Source of the DNA: Beta vulgaris subsp. vulgaris
Taxonomy: Eukaryota; Streptophyta; Magnoliopsida; Caryophyllales; Amaranthaceae
DNA: 64,000 nt
Direction of reading: 5' to 3'
Assembly: GCF_026745355.1 (NCBI RefSeq)
Contig: NC_079210.1
Span: 32,983,516-33,047,515 of the forward strand
In this document: positions 1 through 12,095 of the stretch, piece after piece
Layout: every line of letters begins with the position of its first letter
Numbering within the stretch: the stretch's first letter is position 1
The notes under the pieces: generated by a model
Database searches by the model: none
Seen by the model: the letters and a program-made list of their open reading frames with translations, nothing else
Told to the model about the DNA's origin: nothing
Position numbers and translations under genes: made by a program

Positions 1-3000
1 CAATGGCAGTGTAACAAACCTGCTGTTGTTTTCTACTTCTGTGTGTTCTACCCCACTTTTTCCAGGTAGTATATAAATACTCATCATTTCCTACTCTTAT
101 TTGTAGCCAGGTCATAATATTGGTACACACAATCCTACTGAAATGGCATCGAAAAAAGAGATGCATACAACTATCTATACCACTATCACACAACAAACAT
201 GACATATCATTACATACTCCAGCAGCCTTGAGCCTTTCTCTTGTCCTGACTTTTCCCAAAGCTACAAGCCAGCTAATAAATGCATGTTTTGGAACATTAA
301 ACCCATTCGACACCAACAGCCTCATATTGACATTTTAGCCATTGGTACCCCTCCTTAGCAGTGTACTTCTTAGTGCCATTCCTCCACAAGTTGTTGTTGT
401 AGCCTATTTTAAACACATCCTTAGCCTTGTACACACCTTTCCAACTCCAACTCGCATTTAGGGGAGCATTATACTCCTACCAATTTTGCTCCCTTATATA
501 GATGCTATGAATCCACTTGATCCATAAAACATCATCCTTTTGAGCTACTTACCAAACTATTTTGCCCACAGCAACCATATTCCAAGCAATACAATCTATA
601 ATGCGTAGTCCTCCATTCTTCTTATGCATACAAAGCCAAGACCATGCAACAGGTGGGCTTTTAGCTATGTATATCGTACTATCCCACAGGTATGCTCTAC
701 ATATTTGAGTAATCCTGTGTAACACACTCTTGGGGATCAAGAAAATTTGCGCCCAATAAGTATGCAAGCTTAGTAATACAACATTCACCAGAGTTACTCT
801 GCCAGCATAGGAAAAGTGTCTGGAACTCCAACTTGTAATTTTTCCCATCATTTTATCCACCAGAAGATTACAATCATTCTTATTTAATTTTTTAGATGTA
901 ATAGGTATACCAAGATACCTGAATGGGAACTCTCCTTTCTAGAATCCAATTATCTGAAGAATTTTGTTTTGTATCTCTTCTTTTACATTTCCAAAGTAAA
1001 CAACTGACTTGGCATGACTAGCTTCCAACCTTGATGTGGCTGTAAATGCTTTCAAAGTTCTCTTCAGCAACATGGTGGACTGAACATCACCCTTACTAAA
1101 CAACATCAGATCATTTGCAAAGATGAGATGATTTATGGCTAAGGCAACACACCTAGGGTGAAACTTGAACTCCCTTCTCTTCTCGATTCTTTTCATCAAC
1201 CTGGAAAAATAGTCCATTGCAATCACAAAGAGTTGGGAGAAATAAGGTCTCCTTTCCTAATTAGACCCTGCTTGCTATAAAAGACCCCACTCAATCCCCC
1301 ATTAACACTAAGAGATAGAATAAGTCGAAGTAGATATGCAAGCCATTATCCATCTTATAAACTGCTCAGGGAACTGCAGGGTCTGTAGTAATTCTCTAAT
1401 GAACTCCTATTGAATGGAGTCATGGGCTTTATGCAATTCCACCTTGATAGTGCATCTAACAGGTTTATTCTTCCTTTTATAGTGTTTCATAATATCTTGA
1501 CATAAGAAAATATTATATAATATCACCCTGCCCTCGATGAATGCACTCTAATTATAGCTAATTAATGAAGGCAAAATCTTCTTTAGTCTTGCACACAACA
1601 TTTTTGGTATGATTTTGTATATGACATTACAACATGCTATAGGCCTAAACTGTGTCACATCCACTGGTTGATCACATATAGGCACTAAGCAAAGAGTTGT
1701 AGCATTTATCTGCTTCAAAATTCTCCCTGTTTGAAAGAAATCCAGCACTATAGTAGTAACCTCAGTACCCAGATACTGTCATTATTTCTTATAGAAACAG
1801 CTTGAGTAACCATCAGGACTAGGTGCTTTGTTATCCTCAATATCAAAGAGGGCTACTCTGACCTCCTCCTCACTCAACTCTCTACATAGTTCAGTTTGTT
1901 GGTCAGTAGACAAAATCACCCCTTCATTCACAATAGATTGGCTGACCTTTGTCCTATTTTCATCACAGGACCCAAGTAATCCTTTATAGAGTTGCAGGAA
2001 AGCCTCTTCTACATCATCTTGGGATTCCATCCATACACTAAGCATGTTTTGCAATCTATAAACATGGTTGTAGGATCTTCTTTGCTTCAGGCAGGCATGA
2101 AAATATGATGTATTGAAATCACCTCCACCCAGCCATTCTTGCTTCACCTTTTGTTTTAAAAAACTAAGCCTAGCGTTGTTCAGTCTGTCATAATTTTCAC
2201 GAGCAACCTTTTTTTGAGAGTATAAATCAGCATCATGATGCTTCTCATGAATACTAGTTTGAATTGTTTTCAGTGTACTAGCTGCCCTCTCAGCTTCATT
2301 TTCAACATTAGAGAACATGGCTTTATTCAACCTTTTAAGTGCCTATTTCAAGGCTTTCAGCTTCACCACCAGCCTATACATAGGCACCCCATACACCACA
2401 ATCTGCCACCCTTGCTCTACAATATTATCAAAGCTTTCATCATGGCACCACATGTTGAAAAATCTAAATGGTCTAGGTTTAGATACCACACTACTATCCA
2501 GCTTAACCACACAGGGGCAATGATCAAATATACTTTCAGGATAGAAAGTACTTTTTGCTCTAGGAAACATATCCTCCCAATTCACATTCACACATATTCT
2601 ATCTATATTTGAGCACAATCTATCAACACCTTCTTGCTTATTAAACCAAGTAAAAAATGGGCCTGAGTACACAGAATCATGTAGCTCACACTCCCTAAGA
2701 CATTGTCTAAATGCTCCCACTTCCTCCAATGACACAGTTGACCCTATCCTTTCATCAAAGTTTAAAACATTATTGAAATCTCCCCCAATCAGCTAATTAA
2801 GCACCTTGAACACCCACCTTGGTATCCACCAAATCTTTCCATAATTGTTGTCTACCAGCAACATGATTTACACCATACACTGTTGTGATCCAAAACTTCT
2901 TATCAGATCCCTTATGATAAACTTCACAATCGATAAGTTGATCTGTGACACCTAAAATAGTCACTCTGAACTTAAATGGATTCCACATCAACCAAATTCT

Positions 3001-3204
3001 CCCCCCTTGATGACACTGGTAGTTGGTGTTAATGCTCCAGTTGTCACTTATCTTAGGAAACACCTTAGAGAAATTACAAGGTTTCACTCTTGTCTCAAGC
3101 ATAGCCAACATACCCACAAAGTGTTGATGAATTAAACATCTCACATCATCATGTTCATTAGGGATATTAAGCCCTCTTACATTCCAAAAAGCTAAACTAT
3201 CCAT
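1..3204 (-). pseudogene. LINE A ORF2: AP endonuclease and reverse transcriptase, broken, partial
   Basis: The ORF starts at the ATG at 3204 (MDSLAFWNVRGLN), the usual N-terminus of plant L1 ORF2 with the NVRGLN endonuclease motif, then LETRV with the catalytic Glu and VYGVNH. A stop interrupts it near 2800; GGDFN is readable around 2765-2780, and the endonuclease ends with FDHCP near 2520, where the family usually has SDH. Reverse transcriptase blocks follow: DNKAPSPDGY near 1800, QFRPIACCNVIYK near 1640, and FANDLMLF at about 1100-1121, where the family has FADD. The thumb region (YAGRVTLVNVVL) lies around 760-800, and zinc-binding-domain-like sequence continues to the left edge. At least four stops or frameshifts separate these blocks. 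Confidence 0.85.
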
Positions 3205-3210
3205 TTGGGA

Positions 3211-4612
3211 TTAACCCGTTACCCCCTTCATCTCAACCCTCACATATCCTTTACCTTGCTCAGCAACAACATTCATAGGCTCCTTGGATCTCTCGTCGTT
3301 AATTACCATCATTGGATCCCCACTCTTACTCCCCTCCACACCTCCATGAGCCCTAACAGTAGGCACAGGGTCAGTTGCATTAGTGCTCTGTAATACTTCC
3401 TCTTCTCCCCCCTTATTTTCATCTATTGTAGGCAGTCTACCCACTTCAGTTGTAGTAGGAGACACCCTAGCTACACTTTTAGGCCTTGAATCCTTTTTTG
3501 CAACCCAAATCTTCCTTGGCTGCAGCTTTCTTTGGGCAACCTCATATCTCTTTTGTCTGCATTGCTCCACATTATGACCTATACCATGATAATCAGCACA
3601 TATGACAGGCTTGCACTAATATATCACTTTCTGATTTTGTAGCTGGCCCCTCTCAATTGTAAATGAAATGACCTCCGGGAAATCTTGCTCTAGATTAACC
3701 TCCACCAATAGCCTAGCATAAGTAAGCATGTCCTTCTGAGTCGTTGCTCTATCAGACCTGTTTGGAACTCCAATAAGGGGGGCCAATTATGTAAAGAACT
3801 CTACCCCTAATCCTTCAATGGCAGGCCTGGGAATTGAATCCAAGTAGGCACTACTTTGACATTTTTAGCAATAATGTCCAGCTCAGGTGTTCATAAAAAT
3901 CGGTTTTCTATCATGTAAGATAGGTCCTGCATTCAGTGCTTTCTCCCTATCCTCAACAGACCTGAATCTCACCATAAACACTCCATTTTCAAGCGTAACT
4001 ACTTTATTGACTCCATACATCCTCCACACCCTTCGAACAAATCAAAACCCTCTACTATGCAAAATGGAGGTTTCATCCCTAAGATATAGCATACCACCAC
4101 AAACCCCCAATATTCAATTTAAGGTTGAACATTCTGTAATGTAATACACACCCCACCTCCATCATTTCTCTCCCCACCATTCCCCTGTTCTTCATTAACC
4201 TCCCTTCTCATTCTACTTCCTGATAGGTCAAATCCCTCTTCCATAATATTTTGAAATAAGGATTGGCGCCAATTAGTGTTACCCGGATTACTCTCCAATT
4301 GCCTCATGGGGTGAGGTGATGGAAGGACTGGTGCAACCTGAGGTGTACGAATCGATGCTACCCAAGAGGATGTTAAACTTCTAGCTGCTTCAAATGATGT
4401 TGCATCTTGCTTCGATACTGCTTGATCAATCTCATGCTCTTCGTGGACAATCTCTTCCTCAAATTTCCAACTAAGAGGAGCAACCTCCAGTAACTCGTTG
4501 ATGTCCTTGGATTTCCTCGCATCTCTTGTTTGTGGACCTCTAACAATTATCTTCTTCATATTATCTACTTCTTCTTCTGACCTCCTTGAGCCTTTCTAGC
4601 TCCTTTTGCCAT
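3211..4612 (-). pseudogene. LINE A ORF1: gag-like nucleic-acid-binding protein, broken
   Basis: Chosen start is the ATG at 4612 (MAKGARKAQGGQKKK), which is followed almost at once by an in-frame stop near 4568; an open stretch continues from 4559 to 4119 with an acidic, polar composition. The middle (about 3600-4100) is frameshifted but has the look of the DUF4283-type domain of plant LINE ORF1 proteins. Near 3560-3600 lies a zinc knuckle, CADYHGIGHNVEQC, in which the second cysteine of the C-x2-C-x4-H-x4-C pattern is Tyr. A Lys/Arg-rich tail follows and the frame ends at 3211, six bases before the ORF2 start. In this family ORF1 binds element RNA; the missing cysteine and the stops mean this copy cannot do so normally. 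Confidence 0.75.
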
Positions 4613-5060
4613 AGCATTAAGCGAATTGAGGAACCAAAACGGATAGGACATCAACTTCGAAAATCGCAAAAACCTAGAGAAAAGGCAGACTTTCTCTCAC
4701 TAGGCGTCATCTCTTACTTCAAAACCAACCAATAAGTGTATTGTTTCAAACGAAGTTTGTTTAGTGGAAGTGATGGGGAACTAATCTTGTGACTTAAAAG
4801 TCACAAACTAAGCTCGAATTCCACTACCTACCTGTATTTGTGAGTACGAATTCCTTTATATCCCCACTACTCTCAAGCGTTGCCGTGTGTAGTTTGGGTT
4901 AGCTAACCTACGAGAGGTGCTGCTCCAGTTGAATGCTTCTCCTTACTACACAAATTATTCACAAAGACTGCCTGATTATAACATTTAAATTAGGCAGCCC
5001 AAGCCCACATTAAATTAGACACAACCCACCCCTCTCCTATAGCCCACATTTATACTCATT
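4613..5060. other. LINE A 5' flank, no gene seen
   Basis: The first 100 or so bases are probably the LINE 5' untranslated region. Beyond it the sequence is AT-rich with no open frame of note and no recognisable element ends. Confidence 0.4.
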
Positions 5061-5460
5061 TTGCCATGTCAGCACTTTAATATCTACCTAATAATGAACA
5101 TCACTGAGTATCTCTCTTGCCTTGCCATCGCCATTGATGACTCTCACTCTTTTTCTCTCTCCTCCAAAACATTCATATGTCATTTTCTCCACTTTTCGTC
5201 GCCGACGATTTTCTCTCTCGATTCTTCAACTGTCAACGATATGCCGTCGGAAAATTCCGTACGCAATTTTTTTTTCTCATTGCCGCAATTTTCTTTGGCG
5301 ATAGGGTCGAAAATTCCTTTCGTTTCCTCGCCGACAGCTCTTTCGTTTCTTCCGCTACTCCGTCCGTTAGTTTTCCTGCTTTTCCAGACGATGTTTCCTC
5401 TCAAGTGAATCGTATTTCAGCTTTGTGCTTTTTAAAGCTGATGATTTGATTGAATTTTTC
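5061..5460 (+). other. Pyrimidine-rich stretch with short overlapping frames, unassigned
   Basis: This stretch is rich in C and T (repeated TTTCTCTCTC-type tracts) and opens three overlapping short frames of 60-115 codons in all plus-strand phases. Opening in every phase is what a stop-poor pyrimidine-rich tract gives, so none is a convincing gene. It resembles a plant 5' leader or a captured exon, but no protein family was recognised. Confidence 0.35.
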
Positions 5461-6694
5461 GATTTTCTGTGAACTTGTAACTGTAGTGTAATTTTGAGGT
5501 CAACATTCTTTCCATTTAATTTCCTGTATTGTGTATGTATTTTGTATTGCATTAAGTTCTTGGAACCATTAAGTAGAGACTTATATTTTTTTTTTGTTCA
5601 TTTTACTAAAAATTTGGACCTGCACTCCAAATTCTCTGCAATTCATGTTGAATTTCGGCTTCTTTTTTAAAATCCTTTCAAAAATGCGAAAATGGAGCAA
5701 TTGTGTGTTATTGTTTGTTGTTTTGTAGATAGATTCAATATATGAAGGTTTTGTACAATGCTCATTCAATGTTGTGCATGATGAAATACAGACAGATGAT
5801 TCAATTTCTTCATAATGCATTATTATTTCAACTGATGTGATTGTATTTGGTATGTGCGTAGACTTTCTTGTAGTGTTTGTTATATTGGTCACCTTTTATT
5901 TTATGTTGGTCACTATTTGCTTGATACTGGTGTCTTTTGATTGTTGCTCCTTTCTTTTGAGTATGTTTGTAGTAGGTTCCTTATTATGTTATCATATTTC
6001 ATTTTTATTATTGAATATTGATATTCTTAATGTAACACCTTGACCCCCTATCGATGGATAATAGTCATCTAATAATCATCTTATGTGTCGCTTGATATCT
6101 TATTTTTTTTGTGGTGCTTTGTATATTCTATCAATTTATAATAAGGATGATAATGAAGGAAATTTGTATCAAAAGCAAAAAAAAAAAAAAAAAATACAAG
6201 AAAGAAGGAAGTCACCATCTAGACCATCCAAAATAATTGCTCAGAGAAACACTAAAAAAGCCACTTGAGCAACCAATTAGAGAACAAGATAAGGACCAAG
6301 AAGGTCGACAAAGGACACGAGAATTCTCTTAGTGCTACTTCCAATGCACCAAAGGAATCTGGTTCTTACCCCTCTGCAAGATTATCTTAACTTCTATCCT
6401 TCACAACTCGAGTGATTCTCTCATTGTTTATAATGGTCACCAAATGACTTATAGTGGTTGTAAAATAGATTAAATTAGTCACCAAATGGATTATTTTGGT
6501 TTTGACTCATATTGGTGTTCATTTTATGTAAATGGTGTTCCATACACCTTAATAGTATTCTTTAATATTTTAATTATCTCAATAATATCCTTTAATTTTG
6601 CTATGAATATTTCATTATGAGAATTACATTCTATTTAATGATATTAGTTTGTTATGGTCAATTTTCATATAATTATTATAAAGACTTTGTAGTC
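5461..6694. other. AT-rich gene-free stretch
   Basis: No gene recognised. A poly-A run lies at about 6178-6194. From about 6430 the motif GGTCAC / GTCACC and TGGTCACT-like words recur, a feature that continues through the tandem duplication to about 7800. The pattern suggests an uncharacterised AT-rich repeat or the interior of a DNA transposon. Confidence 0.4.
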
Positions 6695-7490
6695 ATGGTA
6701 TCTTATATTATTATATTGGTAACTTATTACATTAAATTGGTCAAGTTCTAGCTTTAGAACTTAAAAAGGTAAATTTCATAATCTTATAATGTCAAGTTTG
6801 AAAGTAGTGACTTGTTATATTAAGTTTTAAGTGGTGACATTTTGAATTAAAACTCAAAAAATGATTTAAATATTTGAATCTTGTATATTATAAAATGGTC
6901 TTTGTAACTTTAGTTATAGATGACAAAAACAAAGTATCATGGCAAGTTTTCAAAGCGTTGAAATGTTTCAATAGCAAAGAGCCTAATAGGGTCACTAACT
7001 AACATAAAATAGTCACTTGTTTACATAAGTTGGTCACTTGTCAACATAAGTTATTCACATTTCAAGATATTGTCTCAACATAAGTTATTCACATTATATT
7101 GATTTGCAGATGGTATCTTATATTATTACATTGGTAACTTATTACATTAAATTTGTCCCATTTGGATTTAGAACTTAAAAGGTAAATTTTATAAACTTAT
7201 AATTTCAAGCTTGAATGTGACAACTTATTATATTAAATTAGTCATTTTTATATTTAAATTAGTGATGTTTTGAATTAAAGCTCAAAAGATGATTTGAATA
7301 TTTGAATCTTATCTATTTTAGAATGGTCATTTTATAACTTTATTTATAGATAACATTAACACACTAGCATGTCAAGTTTTCAAAGAGTTGAAATGCTTTT
7401 TATAGCAAAGAGTCCAAAAGGGTAACTAACTAACATAAAATGGTCACTTATTTATGTAAACTTAGGTCACTTGTCAACATAAACTGTACA
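6695..7490 (+). repeat. Diverged tandem direct duplication, about 0.4 kb per unit
   Basis: The unit at about 6695-7050 and the unit at about 7110-7490 align along their length. Both start with ATGGTATCTTATATTATTA, pass through TTGGTAACTTATTACATTAA and a block ending CAAAGAGT/CAAAGAGC, and end in CTTGTCAACATAA. The units differ by many substitutions and small indels, so the duplication is old. Confidence 0.85.
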
Positions 7491-8929
7491 CGTTTAAAAA
7501 AATTGCATTAACATTATTAAAATAAGCCTTTTTGCTTTCACTTTGGCTTTTGGTGTAGCTCCCCTTTCATTGTCATCCTTTTCTTCAACGTGACTGGTTT
7601 ATCTGCTGTTGTTTGGTATTTTTTGATGCAGACTTTCTCTTGGCCGGTTTTGCTCAGAAGGTTTTTCTGCGTTATTGTTTGGAAGTATACTTTATCGTTT
7701 GGTTACCCTCTTAATTGAAGTCTTCTTCTCATGTAAAAAATGGTGATATTAGTACAAATTGAATATTTAAAGAATTGATAAGTTTAAAGTGGTCACTAAT
7801 AAAACTAAAAACCATACATTTTAATACAAACGTAACTGGATAATTATCTAAATCGCATAGCTTTCCTATTATGTGGCGATTTAATGAAATTTGGATTAAA
7901 TTAATTTTCTCAAACAACTTACATGCATAATCAAAACATCACAGGCAAAATGGAAATGAAACAAGCATTTAAGAGACGATATTTTCTATGAGAGAAAAAC
8001 CTAACTCTCTGATATTTGTTGGACTTCCCACTCTTCATGTGAGAAATAATAATTAGTGGCCCTTCCATGCTTGCCAATCAAAATTTCAAAATTCAACACA
8101 TGATTGGTTACTTTTAGTGCTAAATACATTACTTTTTGTTTAATCCTGGCTACAGATATTTCTTAAGCACAATTTAGTATTCTGTAAAATGGTCTCTTAT
8201 TGACTAATACTAGTTACTAATAAAGATTTACTAGTTACTAAGTTTATGGGCAATAATCATCAAAACATTCGTTTAATTGCCAGCGCCATTAACATATTTG
8301 GGTTCAAAGTTGGTTTGCCTAAAATATTTTGCTCAATATCCAACCACACCAACATTACAGTAATCAACAACACACTTCCCAAATAACTAATTTATTCAAA
8401 CAACTAGTAAAGCAATAACAACCTTAATCTGACATTATAAGTCTATTAAATAAAGAAATTATATTATAAAACAAATGAAAAAGCTTGTGAAAAACAACAA
8501 GCAAATCACATTAGAATCAACAGTATAGGGAAAAAAATGAGAAAAATTAGAGAAAAAAACCTATTAATTAAAGAAATCACATCACCTTATCAAAGCATGA
8601 GAGCAATTTAAAAATTATCTCTACCTTCATCATCATCATCATAAGTATACAATTTCATATCACAATCACCTTCAAAAAGTCTATACATACCCCAAAGATC
8701 ATCATTAACCCTAGAAATTACTGCATTCGACGCCAATTTCTTCAAAATTTGCGTTGTGATATCAATTAGAGTTGCAATTCATTTTTTACCTTCCTTAAAA
8801 TTTCCATCTGGCAATGTAATCCTTCACCAGAAACAAAAAAACAAAAAAAATCTGTCAAAAAATCGTCGAAAAAGAGGAGAGCGAAGAACAAAAAGGAGGA
8901 CAGAGAAACTTGATGGATTTGCCGGAGAT
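7491..8929. other. AT-rich stretch left of the copia insertion, no gene recognised
   Basis: Contains a few TGGTCACT-like words to about 7790, then generic AT-rich sequence, a short ATC-type triplet run near 8628-8640 and a purine-rich tail up to the copia target site. Short frames at 8756-8947 (plus) and 8766-8981 (minus) overlap each other, have no recognised domain, and run into the LTR. Confidence 0.4.
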
Positions 8930-8934
8930 GGAGA
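8930..8934. repeat. Target site duplication, left copy (GGAGA)
   Basis: GGAGA directly precedes the left LTR and is repeated exactly at 21698-21702 after the right LTR, which fixes both element ends. Confidence 0.9.
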
Positions 8935-10446
8935 TGTTGACCTTTGAGTTTTGAAGATGACCTAACCACAAAAGACTTCAAGGTAATTCATGCTCGAGCT
9001 AAGAGAATACTTGGTTGAAGATTAAAATAGAGAATTAATCAAGATCGAAGTAAAGATGCATGTTCGAGTGGTGAAGAATCAAGCATGGAATGAAGATTAG
9101 AATATATTAGGGTGTATTTATTATCTTCATGTTAAGGTTGAGTAAAAGCTTAATTAAGTTCGTGGTGAATTCTCAAAGGAACTTGGTTCTGTTCCCATGA
9201 TAGGAACAGACCTGGCCCTATAGGAACAAGGTTAGGGAACAAGACTTAAAACTGATTTAGGAACACCTAAGAGTCTTTAAAGTTGTGCGTCTAACTCAAT
9301 TATGCGCCCAATATATTTGTTAGAGTTTTTAGGGTTGTTTTAACTACGATCCAGTATTTTAGGAATTTAGTTTTAGTTTGTTAGGAAAAGATTTTAAAAA
9401 GATTTTCTGATTTTATTTAACCGATTTTCAAATCTTGTCTTTTTTTCTTTTATATTTTATTTAAAACATTTTGTTTTCAAAAATAATATATTTCTAGTTT
9501 TTAAATGATTTCAGTTTTTAAAATATAAAATTATTTTTCGATTTTATCAAAGATATTTTAAAAAGATATTTTTCCTAAAAACTAGCTAAAGTAAATAAAT
9601 TATTTTATTTCTTAAAACTGGACTACACGCCTGCAAAGATACTGCTACACGTTTTTGTAGTTAGTGGATTTAGTGGCTTAGTTAATATTCTCCAAGTATT
9701 TAATTAAATTGAATGAGTTTAACTATTCTTCAAGTTTTGTAAAACCACGTAATATGTTACTGCTTCCCTTATGAAGTGAAGTAGTGGGTTAGTGGGTTAT
9801 TTATCTTGACATAGAATATTTAATTTATTTAATTAATTAATTAAAATCATGGAGATCATGTGATAATGGTTTAATTAGTGGAGAACATGTCTTGTCTTAA
9901 TTGTCTATAAATAGGCGCCTAATTCATTAGAACAAAGTGTGTCTGACTTAGCTAATTTGTCTTAGTTATCTAAAAGAGTAGTGCCTTTTCTTAAGAGAAT
10001 TCATACTTACATTAATCGAGTTTATTACTCTTCCATTGTTTTACAAAGTGTATTTTTGAGAAAAGGGTTTGAGTGAACTCTTGTAAGTGTGAGAAGCTTT
10101 GAGTGAAGCAAGAGAAAGAGAAAAGAAGGAACTTCGAGTGAAGTTTGAGAGGAACGTCAGTTGTGGGAACTGTCGTTGGGAACTTGAGTTGAGTGACTTA
10201 AGTTGAGAATCGAAGAAAAGTAATAGGTTGTAATCAGAGTTTTTTTTGGCCTATTATAGTGGAAAGTTGTTTAAAATCCCTTGTGGTCGAGGTTGTTTCT
10301 TCCTACTAGGCCTAGGAAGTTTTTCCTCGTTAAATCTCTCGTGTTCCCATTGTTTGTTCCCATGTTTACTTTTAATTCCGGAAAAAGTATAGCTTATTCT
10401 ATCACTATAATTCACCCCCCTCTTATAGTGCTCATATTATACAACA
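8935..10446 (+). repeat. Copia 5' LTR
   Basis: Starts TGTTGACC and ends ATTATACAACA. A TATA box (TATAAATA) is at 9906-9913, followed by GGCGCC. The sequence aligns with 20175-21697 end to end with scattered substitutions and small indels. One visible difference is an extra 22 bases or so near the start of the right LTR (around 20217-20242). Confidence 0.93.
9906..9913 (+). promoter_or_regulatory. Likely LTR core promoter TATA box
   Basis: TATAAATA within TCTATAAATAGGCGCC; the identical motif is at 21150-21157 in the right LTR. It is a consensus plant TATA sequence well inside the LTR, where U3 promoters lie. Confidence 0.7.
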
Positions 10447-10448
10447 AT

Positions 10449-10460
10449 TGGTATCAGAGC
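10449..10460 (+). other. Primer binding site, tRNA-Met(i)
   Basis: TGGTATCAGAGC begins two bases after the left LTR and is complementary to the 3' end of plant initiator tRNA-Met, the usual copia primer. Confidence 0.92.
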
Positions 10461-10486
10461 GGGAACTCTAAAAATTAGGAAACCTT

Positions 10487-12068
10487 CACTAGTACAGAAA
10501 ATGCAATTTACGTCGGATGTGAGGCGCCTATTTGCGTCGGACTATGGTGCGACGCCAAAGCCCTCGACGCAAATGACTCAGAAACGATCTGCGTCGTATG
10601 CGGAAGCGACGCAGATTAGTTAGCTATTTGCATCGCATGTTGTATACGGTGCGACGCAGATGGCTACCCCAGCCCAACACCAAGTTCAAAGGGTAATGTG
10701 CGTCGCACATCGCCTAGGGTGCGACGCAGATGAGTGATTTGCGTCGCACCTTGGGCTACGAGCGACGCAAATTGCAATTTTTTTAAATTTTTTTTTTAAA
10801 TTAAAAAAACTTGGAATGAAGGTGAACTTTTCGAGTGCAATAATACTGAATAATATGAGGGAAATAATATGAATTGTTCAGCGTCGATGAAACGAACAAA
10901 GAAATTAATTTCGTGAACCATAATTTAAGTTGTGGGACATGAATATTGCAATTGAAAGAACATGACGAAAATCTCAAAATGAAAATTATACAGTACAAAT
11001 CATCAAAATAAAATAAAATAAATTAACCAAAAAATTAAATCACTTGTACATCCAGTATAGAATGAAAAAATCTGGAATAATATGAATTGTTCAGCGAAAT
11101 CCTAAATCAATCGAAATATAAAAAAATCTGAAAATCCTATGCTTAAACAACAGAAATATAAAAATCTGAAAATACTGAAACAACCGAAATGTAAGATCTT
11201 GTCTGCAATTTCTTCTCTTCCTCCTTCAGATCTGGAAATTCAATGAATTTCATTATAATATATATGAGAAATTAAAAAGAAAAAAAAAACCAAAAATTTA
11301 TCTTTAGCAAAACTGCATCTTAGAGTTCAAAAATTTATCAGATCTTGGAAAATGGCAAAAAAATAAGAGAATTACCGGAGTTAGAGGACAAAATTCCTCC
11401 TCAATTTCGATGCATGTCCTCCTTCACCGTTGTGTCACCGGAAATTGTTGAGCAATCTCGGTGTTGAGACGGTTGTTCTTCAATTCTCTTTCTTGAATTT
11501 GAGAAAATAGACGGCGAGAACAAAGTCGCCGGAGTCGTCGGTGTTTGTGCGAATGGATCTCGAGTTTGGGAGGCCTGAGAAACGAACGAAACTCGAGTTT
11601 GGGAGGCCTGAGAAACGAACGGATCTAGGGTTGAGAGTGGAGGCCGAGAGTGAAGGTTAAGAGTGAGCGGAGTGAGAAAGTGAGGAGCGAGATCTAGGTT
11701 GAGAGTGAAGGCCGAGAGTGAAGGTTGAGAGTGAGGGGAGAGATCTAGGGTTTTAGAGGGCAAGTGAGAGTGCGGTTGAAATGGGTCTTTGATGTTGTGA
11801 GGCCATATGCGTCGCACTTTGAACCCATGCGACGCACCATCATTTTTTTTATTTTGGTCATTAATTCACCCAACACATCTGCGTCGCATGGAGCTCTTCG
11901 TCCGACGCAAATCATCCTTTTGCAACACACCTTCATAACGTGCGACGCACATTGATTCTGATTTGCGTCGCACAGCTTCCCACATGCGACGCAAATCCCA
12001 ACTGTGCGTCGCTTCCGTTTCCATGCAACGTAAATCAGGGGACGCAAATCGTCCTTATTCTACTAGTG
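10487..12068. mobile_element. Non-autonomous CACTA-type element inside the copia leader
   Basis: The left end reads CACTAGTACAGAAAATGC and the right end, read on the minus strand, CACTAGTAGAATAAGGACG. Subterminal regions at both ends are packed with GCGTCGCA/TGCGACGC words in both orientations, as in CACTA elements. The flanking triplets are CTT and CCT, so the expected 3-bp target duplication is imperfect. No transposase domain is visible. The interior is AT-rich (10790-11390) then has purine-rich imperfect repeats (11550-11760). A 138-codon minus-strand frame at 11401-11817 is low-complexity and probably not a gene. Confidence 0.85.
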
Positions 12069-12095
12069 CCTGTCGAGTTCAAGATCTTGAAAAAT

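Larger units (their letters stand above)
1..4612 (-). mobile_element. Decayed L1-type LINE retrotransposon (LINE A), 3' end outside window
   Basis: On the minus strand a nucleic-acid-binding ORF1 (from 4612) is followed by an endonuclease plus reverse transcriptase ORF2 (from 3204), the order of plant L1-type LINEs. No LTRs are seen. The element runs off the left edge, so its 3' tail and target duplication cannot be checked. Several stops and frameshifts break both ORFs, so it is an old copy. The stretch above 4612 to about 4720 is probably its 5' UTR, but no clear 5' boundary was found. Confidence 0.88.

Noticed and set aside
5061..5450. Three overlapping plus-strand frames as a possible gene
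   Set aside because: Open in all phases because of a stop-poor pyrimidine tract; no domain or splice structure recognised.
8756..8981. Opposed short frames at the copia left junction
   Set aside because: Both run into the LTR and lack any domain; the joined flanks do not give a recognisable exon.
11401..11817. 138-codon minus-strand frame inside the CACTA element
   Set aside because: Built from imperfect purine-rich repeats (GGAGGCCTGAGAAACGAAC twice); low-complexity product with no domain.
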